A DNA stretch of 64,000 bases, from NCBI RefSeq assembly GCF_031877795.1, contig NC_133955.1:2604001-2668000 (forward strand). Reading direction: 5' to 3'. The translations under genes and the position numbers were made by a program. The DNA is from Strix aluco. Its lineage: Eukaryota > Chordata > Aves > Strigiformes > Strigidae. Under the pieces are notes generated by a model. The model saw only the letters and a list, made by a program, of their open reading frames with translations, ran no database searches and had not been told where the DNA came from. Shown here in pieces: positions 55,301 to 64,000 of this stretch (the stretch's first letter is position 1; each line of letters begins with the position of its first letter).

Positions 55301-57117
55301 ATGAGGACCAGAAAATAACATATCAGCTGTCACAGAGTGCTGTCCTGCTTACTTTTAAAACTTCTACTCCCTTGTTACGTGAATCACCATGTTTTTGCTT
55401 TAACTTCAGTTCAATCCTAGAAAAAGAAATCAGATTTTTGAAAAGAAATAAAAGATAGCAAAAGCCTTCCAAAAACTGTCATAGTGTAATTCCTATCTCC
55501 ACTCACAGCTGCTTGAACACATAGGTGTCCACACTAAGATGATCACCGAGGTTTCTCTTTATTCAATGGAGACAGACAAATACTTCCAAAAGGCAACCTA
55601 CCCCTCCCTAGATGAAATGCTGTTGACCAACATCCCCAGCATGACAGGCCTAACACTGGAAGCAGCTGAACACTCTCACTCCTCTGAAAGACACACCATT
55701 GTCACGCATTAGCCTTGTTCAGGTAACCAAGACTTGGCTATTTCTCATCCCAGGCAGAAGTCTGTCTGCTTTTCAGCTGCGGAAACACCCCCTTTGGAGA
55801 TAGTGGCAAAGCTTCCACAGCTTTGAATGCAGAGCAGGAGCAAGTCCTTGATTACTGACAATATTTTTAATCTACCAAAATAAACCAGATACCCTGATGG
55901 GATGGGAGGTCTGCCCTTCATCTTGTCTATCCATCAATCTGTCTGGATGAGACAGAGCAAGAGCCCATTCCCTTTTGCAGTTAGACCGGACACTAGTGAT
56001 AGGGCCATAAATCAGCTAAGTGAATAAGCAAAACATTTGGGAGTCACAGGATTTGGAGGTACCAGTGGTGTCACAAGTAGTTATTTATGAGGTTCAGACA
56101 GTGGAACACACAGACGAGACGTGACATAATTGCTGGCAGAGACTGGTGAGCAAAATTAGCCAAACTTGTAGAGAAGTGACAGACAGCGAGGGGTTCATAC
56201 AGTGGTGATGGGTCCAGAGGCATGGGATGCACCACAGACATTGGCACAAGCACAGTAAATGTGGAGAACAAAGCCATTAGCATAGACCACAGTAGAAGAC
56301 TTGAATCATCATCATAATAAATTGAACAGCCACAGATGCAGCATTCTATTTCTCTTTGTAATTCATAAAAATCAGGTCGGTGCCAACACAGTGAATGTTT
56401 TATACAAAATACCAAATTCTTGTGTGCTCATTCTCAAATTCTAGCTGTACTTTACACCAGAGGACCCAGATAGTCACTGAGTAGAAGGATCTCTTACCAA
56501 AAATTTGTCTTTTAGCTTTAGGTGGGCTTTCTTTGTTTATTTGTTAACTTTAAGTAATATTTTGAGCTTGAGTCTTCCCATTTCAGAAGATTTTTAAAGT
56601 AAAATCTCAAAAACTTTGGTTAGAACCACAGAAATGAAGGCCAGCAACTGCAGAAGGGCAACTTCATGAAAACTTCTGAGCAGGTCACAGAGAGGGAACG
56701 TCACAAGCACTCCAGTGATGAATGGAGGTCTTGTGTAGAGTGGGGAGGAATGCCCAAGGATCAGATTTTGTCTGACTTATCCCTTCGGTAAATCTATACT
56801 TGACTTGATCTTCTCTTCTGCCTCAGGGATTATGAATATAACATAAGTGATTGCTCATGCTGTCCACAATTTATGTATGCATCCACCAGACACTCTATAG
56901 CTATTTATTTATTAAAGTGGCATGGACACTTTAACAAGTGTCAAGGACACTTAAGCGGCAAAGAGACACACACCATCTATATTTTCTAAGTGAATGAAAG
57001 CAATTAAGCCCTAACAGCACTGAACAAGACAGTGATTTCATGTCAGTTTGGTGAAGCGGGTATGGGGTGAAAACACAAGAACAGGTCAGTCCGTTCCTTT
57101 CAATGTCCACAACATAC

Positions 57118-57121
57118 CCAT
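57118..57121 (-). other. IGFN1: Candidate start-codon exon of IGFN1 (ATGG followed by a GT donor)
   Basis: The first certain coding exon (52174-52296) starts with TA and needs one preceding base. Mammalian IGFN1 begins roughly nine residues before the IPGV motif, so the bird start is probably Met-Val with the start exon ending ATG-G. On the minus strand ATGG is followed directly by gtatgt here, a good donor. Against it, the base at -3 is T, which is a poor start context, and ATGs lie about 20 to 30 bases upstream in another frame. Other ATGG-gt sites at about 60,390 and 61,830 have worse donors. This is a weak inference. Confidence 0.15.
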
Positions 57122-59290
57122 GAATTCTCTTATAGCTGTGCATTTTCATAGTCAATAAATTTACACCAAATGTCTCAGAGCAAATACAACAGAGTTTTAC
57201 TAAATGTCCAGAAGAAAAAACAACATATCCCTACTTGCTGTCCCAAGAAACAATGCCTTCCAAGTTAAGAAACATTAGAAACCATAGCATAGCTGTGCTA
57301 CAAGTCCCATGTTAGCTCCATGGGACAGTTAGGGCAGATCCTCAACAGCCTGCCATCTTACCAGGGAAAGCGATGTATGCTATAGGAGACCACTCCTCCC
57401 AGAACATTTACAACAATTTTCAGACCTACAGCAACACAGAGCAATGTCTACCATGACAGTGAAGATGACACTTCATACTCCCAGCTCTGTATCACCTCCA
57501 CACAAATCTCAGTGGTGACATGACCAAACTCATTACCTTACAGGTTGAGCTTCTGAGATGATCCTGCTTGAAGTCAGTACTGCCTCTCCCAGGACCTCGG
57601 TGGCTTTGTCCGTTGACTCAGACCACAGAGCTCTTCATAGCTGTTCAACAGGTCTCTTGGTCACACATACTAGCAATCTGTATGAAAGAAGCCGTGCCCC
57701 TTATTAGTCTGCTGTAAATGTCACTAAGTGGCAAAAGAAATGACAAACTCTTGTCCCCCTCACACCTCTCCACTCTCCTAGGAGCTAAGTCTGGGTTCAG
57801 TAGGTGCCTAGCCAGGATGTCTGTATACTGTGCTGCGTGCAGTTGTAGGGGACATTATACATCCACACTTCCCACAGCACTGGCGGGGGGGCAATTGAAC
57901 CCAGTGCCTTTGGCAAGCCTCAAACAAGGCAGTAGGCCAACGTGGTCAGATGTGACCATCACTCAAGCCAACACTGGATTTCCAAATGCAAGCTGTGTCA
58001 AGACTTTGTTCCTCAAAGAAAGACAAACATTTGTGCAGATCAATGGCTTGTCCAAGGAAGGGACAAGCTGTACATCCAAGTTTTGTAGGACACACCTGTA
58101 GACTGGTTCTCAGAAGCCATGAGTCCTTAGGAGATCTCATAATTCCTTAGCAGAGAAGTAAAAACAGTAGATTATTGCATTTGTGTAAGGGGCAACCATG
58201 TCTGGGCTTGGCCTTCATAAGTAGAGTCTTTCAGTTTGTGCTGTCCTGAGAAGTCTGAAAGAAATCCAGTTCTTCCTAGAACAGCTTCACTGCTACAGCC
58301 AAAACAGACATCTCAATCTGCAGTCTTTTCTTCCAGCACAGCCAAGGGCTGGTCCCTGTTCCTGTGAGCAGCAACAAGGCCACTTATTTCCATGGACAGA
58401 TTTACCCTGGAAGTGTAAGTGCAGCCTACTGTGCCTCAAAATCTTTTGCTTCCAGTCCGCCCTTGCAAGTTGTAAACCTCCCTTCCTCTACTCAGAAAGG
58501 TCACTTAGAAGAAAAGGTACCTCTGTTTAGTTCCTGATGTTCACGTATATGGCCAGTCATTCACTTCTGGTTGAGAGCGTACAATCCTTTTCTCTTTTGC
58601 ATTGTGTGCCCATATATTCATATCAAATCCTCATGTTCAACTCTGAGATGAAGGGCTGACTGCAGAAGTTGGCAATGGAGGTATTTTTATCATGGTGACC
58701 ATGGTTCATATGATGTCTGGGCTGACAGAACCAGACCAAGGTTTTCCTCTGGTTTCCTATGAGGAGGTTAGAGTTCTAATATCTCTGGTTAACGGGGAAG
58801 GGAACATACAGCAAAAACTTGGTCCTGTAGCTAAGACTCATGTTAGATAGGACGAAGACAGAAGAACCATGAAGAGCAACATTTCTGCTAGTCTTAGAAA
58901 GGTGACCTTTCAGTGGAAAAGACATTGGTGGTAGCAGTATGATCCGTCAGCTGTTCTGATCCAGATATGAAAAACTTCTCCTTTGCAGGGCTGGCAATGA
59001 CCATTTTAATCAACAATTTAAAAGACAAATGTGAAAATGAAATTCTGAAGTAATTTTCTTTATTCCTTCTTTCTTTTTGACAGTTATTGCTGGTGATGGT
59101 ATTTATACCTTCCCAGTTCATAAGAAAACAATGTCAATAGAGGAAAATGCAATTGTTCAAACTGATGTTTGGGCTAAGGTCATTCAGTTCTACATCCGTT
59201 GTTACATTTGCAGTGATATAAAAATAGAAGCCATTCCAAAGTCAAATATAAACAATTTGAAAGTTAACAAGCCAAGAAAATAAGACAACA

Positions 59291-59320
59291 AGGATTTTCC
59301 ATCTGCTGCTGGAAAATCCT
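59291..59320. repeat. Perfect 10-bp inverted repeat with 10-nt loop
   Basis: Arms aggattttcc (59291-59300) and ggaaaatcct (59311-59320) flank atctgctgct. No neighbouring gene explains it. Confidence 0.9.
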
Positions 59321-62300
59321 CTCACTCAGGAGCAGACACTGTTTTCTAGCAGTGTCCTAGTGGGTTTCCCACAGCCCCTTCCTCCACCTGTTTTGGCCAG
59401 TGATCATCCCAAGGATGCTTCCTTAGCTCTTACTGGTCCAGGGCAGTAGTCATGTTACTTTGTTGATTGGGTGCTGTAGCCTTAACATTAAGCACCTTTA
59501 ATAAAACCAGTTGCCACACAAGTCTCTAAAGACAGTAACACTTCATGCAAGCCATGGGAATGCTCCCAGAGGAAGCATTTATCAGCTTCTACTGAAACCT
59601 GAATTCAGCTCCCATCAGCTGCAGCAAGAGCCTTCCACTTAGCAGAGTCAGCCCGACCAACGGACCTGAGCTATACAGAGCCACAAGGCTTACCGCTGTT
59701 CCCCTTCCCGGGTACGCTCCCCTTCCAGTGATTTGTTCCCCACTGAAAAGTGCAGTGCGGATGATATTTAGTCTCAAAACACATTTAGCTGTTGGGGTCT
59801 GCTTGAACAACTGAGGAACTCCTAATTAGATAACTCCTGATTAGATAGACAGTTGGGTCTAGCAAGTACCAGGAGAGCCACAATTCTGCCTGGGCCACTG
59901 AACCCAGACCTAATAGAGCTTTGTCTAGTGTCCAGCCCTGGGTTTACAGTTTTCTTAGGGGAGAAGGAATGGAGAACTCTCCTACAGATGGACTGATAAC
60001 TTAAAACCATCTGTGGCAGAGCAACCTCCTCCAAGAGACTGACCTTCTTCCATTTCACAGCTTGTTTTCCACCCGCCCACCCAAAAGTCCTGTTAACCCC
60101 TGCATGCCAGTGGATAAGCTACCGCATACCACTGAAAACCTGCAAAATGTCATCACGAAGCCTGATACATTCAGCAGCGGTCACTGCTTTCACTGCAAAG
60201 GGGGAGCGTTTCTCCCTGGAAGCAAGTTCATTCCCCTAATGAAGGGCAGAGAAGAAGTGTCAAGAGGCAACAGCTGCAGGACAGTTATTTCAGGACTGAA
60301 TTTAAATACATTTAAGTACATTTTATCTGGAAACGAGACTCTTCTGATCTTGTTTTCCCTGTAGTTCCCTTCTTTGGTATATCAGTATGAAGTCTACCCA
60401 TTCTGACCAGTGACGACTGGCACGACTCTTCCTATAGGCTGTTGGTGGCCACTGCATGGCTCAGACAAAGCAAGAAGTGAAGAAACCAAGACCTGGTAGG
60501 TCCAAGAAGCTGACTGGATTTTCCAGTTCGTGAACAGATGAACAAGATCAATAGCTAGTCTCATACTTCAGTCACCTGGCCAAGCCACACCATTTCCCTT
60601 CAGCATGGGTGTCCAGTCAGTCACTGCGCTGAAGGTCAAGGTGATATCAGGGAGGCTTTGGGGCAGAAATATTCAGAGATATGTAATGCTGTCAAGATAT
60701 GTAAAGCTCAGTAGTCAGATTCAAAGTCTGCTTTGACATAATAGCAATGAGAACCCCATAAACAGTATACAAGAAAAAAAGTCGCATTCATTTAAGGATG
60801 GACAAAGGCACGGGAAATGGAATAAAGGTCCAAATTCAGTGAAGACTACCAGTTACCTGCAGCCCTATAACTACCCAACATTCTATAGCCAATCAGGTGA
60901 GTCTGACAGTACTGATCTTCCTGGTCATGTATAAGTAAAGGGACATTCTTTTGTTCAGATCAGGCCATGGATCAGGTGGGTCACAGAACGGCATTTTGTT
61001 TTTACCAGAATTCCCTACACCAGGATGAGGAATAGTCACACCATGCATGTGGGTGTCTCAAATGAGTCTTCTGGACTCATGATATTTGATTTTAAATAAT
61101 CATGATGTAGCGAGTATTGAGTAGTCGCAGCTCCCTCTGTTTTCAGTGGAAGATGACCATGCTCAGCCCAGACCCTCAACACCAGATCATCCACGTTGTA
61201 CACTCCAGAAGAAATTCAAGGGACTATTTTAAGTCTCGAAACCTTCGTTATTTTACCTCCCACACCCAAGTTACCAGTCTGCCTCTTTGTCACCAGCAAG
61301 CTCAGGTCTGTCATCACTGTTCACACAGAGCCATGATTAGACCCACTGCAGTTAGCTGGACTTTCACACGCTGAGATGCAGCTCAACATAAGGAAAAGAT
61401 TAGAAACAGGGTAACGAATTCAAGAAGCAGCAGTGCTTTGCTTTCACACTGCGGATTAGCTTCCTCCTTCCCATGGTGTACAGAATTCCTTCTGTTCCCT
61501 TGTTCAGGACTGATTTAATCTGTTTGCATCCATGACTGACCAGAGGGGTTTGCTAGCACTATGATTTAGATGGAGTCTGGCTGCCCATAAACCCAACATT
61601 CCTACTTTCTCCTTGTGATAGCTGCTCTCATGACTATGTTTCTTGCATGCTCCAACGCCTGGGCTGGCCAGTGTTGGAATTTACTTACACTTTTCCATTC
61701 GGAAAAATAGTGGGCAACAGATGTTTAATATAGACTCACCAAAGATGTGATTAAACATCAACATATTATCAGACATATCAGTACTTTTTGCCCCTCCTTG
61801 AGACACCGAAGAAAACAACATTTTAACCCATTTTGTGCTTTAATGAATGTAGAGAGTAACGCATGCCTGCACGGCTTTCATTTGACCCTACATGGTCATT
61901 GGACTTTGCCAGATGTCTTCTTCTCCAGCTAAAATTAACTATGTATGTTCGAACCACATTGCATATGCCACCCCTTGGGAATGCAGATGGTTAACAAAAC
62001 TCACTGCAAGCAGTAAAAAAAAATAAATTGTGCTATTCAGATGCCACAAGGGATTCAAGTTATAAGGCTTTTTCTCACTCCTCCCCTACTCCTTCAAACT
62101 AGAGCACATAGCAAATACCCCAGTTCTGATTTATTTATTTGTTTCCCCAACCTGCTAGTGGCAACAGATGAAAAAAACCCAGTCCTCGCATGACGAGCTA
62201 TTTTAATATTTCATGCCCTAATGCGCCAGGAAGTTTGACGCTGAAACAAATGGTAAGAAAATCTCTCTGAAACTTCAAGAGGCCACAGCACGCGCCACCT

Positions 62301-64000
62301 TCCCACTTTCTTTGCAGGACGCCTGAACGTTATTTTCAACATTGTTCTAGTACTGCCCTGACCGACCTGTGCCTGCACAAGTTAATGTCTGGCACCTACA
62401 AAGTTGCCAGAGGACTCCTGTCACGGGGAACGCTGTCCCGTTCCTTCTGAAGGTTGTCCTCTATCAAACTCTCTCCTTGTCCAGCACTAAAATATCGGAA
62501 TAAAACAAATGTCTTCCAGTGCAAGAAAATTATGCCAGCATCCAATAAAGAAATAACCAAAATAGAAATAATCATGATGGAAAGAGAGTGCATCTCTCTC
62601 CCTTCACCCCTACTCTCTCTGGGAATCTTGCCATTTCACAAAAGGGTTGCAGTGTTCCCCTTTCTGCAGGCATGAAACTAGCAGGGTCTGTCACTCCCCA
62701 TCAGTCACCTTTTCTGCACCGTGAAGGTGATCACAGGGAGCTCAAACACACCTTATCTCACAGCATACACAGCTACTTATCTGAAACAGGTACACAGCAC
62801 TCACCTGCATGTGCCACCCCAGAGGTCCTCTTCTACCCCAAGTGCTGTCAGAGCCGCAGCTCACCCAAGTCCTTTCTGCAGTCAGTGCTCAGCTGTGGGA
62901 TCAGTACTGGGTCCCTGAGATCCTTCTCAGCTGCTCCCTCTGTCTTGCCTTCTGCCTCCCCTTCTCTCACACTTAATCTCTCTTTCGCCCTCTCCCTCTG
63001 GTAGGTGAAGCCTGTCACAGGGCTATTAGCCTGTGAGACATCCAGAGGATTTTTTTTTAATGGGAACCCGATGCACCTGCCTCCTATTCGTTATTATTTC
63101 AGTCCATACCAGTAATGGTGCTGGACAAATTTGAGATTAACATGATTCTTCAACATTTCACAAGTCAGCTGGAGTCGTGCTTTTTCTGCAGATTGTGTTT
63201 CCTCTTCACAGTGACTCATAAAAAACTTTGATACAACTGAATGGCTCTGGATGTTTTAAAGGAAACTGCAGCTTAGTTGGTTTGAAACCAATCTCGAGTA
63301 TAACTAGGGTTACTAACTGATCAGATAAATTGAATTTCAGCTAAAACTGAGTGGCCAAGCACATTTAAAGATGAGGCTTCTCCAAATACTCTCCTTCTTT
63401 AAATAACTCTTTGAAGAGTTAGTATTAGGAATATAAGAGACACCCAGAGCACTTCACAGTACCAGCTCACAATGCTAATGTGAATTTATTAGCATGCAGT
63501 TGAAAAGCATGAGCCTTTCATGCCCTCATGCCTTACATGGATAAGAGCAGCCTCTGTTTCCTACAGAGCTTTGCACACCCCTTGGAATAAAAGGTACCTC
63601 AGAAGCATTAACAGGGGATTAGGAACCATTAGGTCAGGCTGGAAATGGAAATCAGATCTACCTGCAGACTCAGTTCTGCTTATCAGCAAAGGCTTCCTCT
63701 GCTAGGAGACATTTATTCAGTGTCACCTGGAGCTGATCTAGATACATTTTGAGAGAAACAAGACAGAGTCACAAAATAAAAGAGCCCAAGGCAGGGGATG
63801 AAGAAGCTTACAGACACAGTTTCCTCAGCTTGCAGAGGGTAGTAGGCACCCACAGACCACCCAAAGCTCTCCTTGCTCCCACCCCTTCCCTGGTCTGCAA
63901 GTTGCAGATGTTTCTGGTATTTCATTGCCTGTGTTGCTCACCACAGGGATAGTCACACCTTGGGTGATAATGTCAGTTATATTCAGTAATTTCAAAGGCA

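Noticed and set aside
56071..56415. 114-codon minus-strand frame with Cys and hydrophobic clusters
   Set aside because: No recognisable fold or family. Composition is compatible with translated non-coding DNA.

Overview
The window looks like bird nuclear DNA. The evidence is (i) several CR1 LINE copies, the dominant avian retrotransposon, recognisable by reverse-transcriptase remnants, the conserved 3' segment ending near TTCCAACCC and the ATTCTATG-type tail, and (ii) one large intron-exon gene whose translated exons match vertebrate IGFN1 (immunoglobulin-like and fibronectin type III domain-containing 1, a skeletal-muscle protein related to myosin-binding protein C). The species cannot be told from the sequence.

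The gene is on the minus strand. I place 21 coding exons between 52296 and 23827. Each has AG/GT borders and all phases agree. They encode about 3,295 residues, or about 3,297 with a proposed two-codon terminal exon near 22789. The protein order is: N-terminal Ig domain (three exons); a basic linker (two small exons); a short helical motif like the end of the MyBP-C M-domain; two Ig domains; one giant 6,309-nt exon; then Ig-Ig-FN3-FN3-FN3-Ig-FN3-Ig. The start exon is not proven. Comparison with the mammalian N-terminus suggests it supplies only ATGG, and one candidate lies at 57118-57121.

The striking part is the giant exon (36326-42634). It holds about 59 head-to-tail copies of a 78-bp, 26-residue unit centred on SPYGKDG and rich in Gly, Ala, Val and Pro. 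The centre is nearly homogeneous, both edges are degenerate, and there are two-unit higher-order repeats. Every length change is in frame. The exon is phase 1-1, so it could be skipped without a frameshift. The coding strand is strongly G-over-C skewed throughout.

Layout: 1-21.8 kb is gene-poor, with two CR1 copies in plus orientation (about 7.3-8.7 and 12.9-14.0 kb), two older ones in minus orientation (about 3.9-4.3 and 10.2-10.6 kb), two microsatellites, a duplicated 90-bp segment and a perfect 13-bp hairpin. 21.8-52.3 kb is IGFN1. Two related CR1 copies lie in opposite orientation in its introns and flank exons 13-16. 52.3-64 kb is mostly unassigned and should contain the 5' end and promoter of IGFN1. 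I saw no convincing second protein gene, tRNA, rRNA or CRISPR array, and I could not recognise the neighbours expected from mammalian synteny (PKP1, TMEM9).
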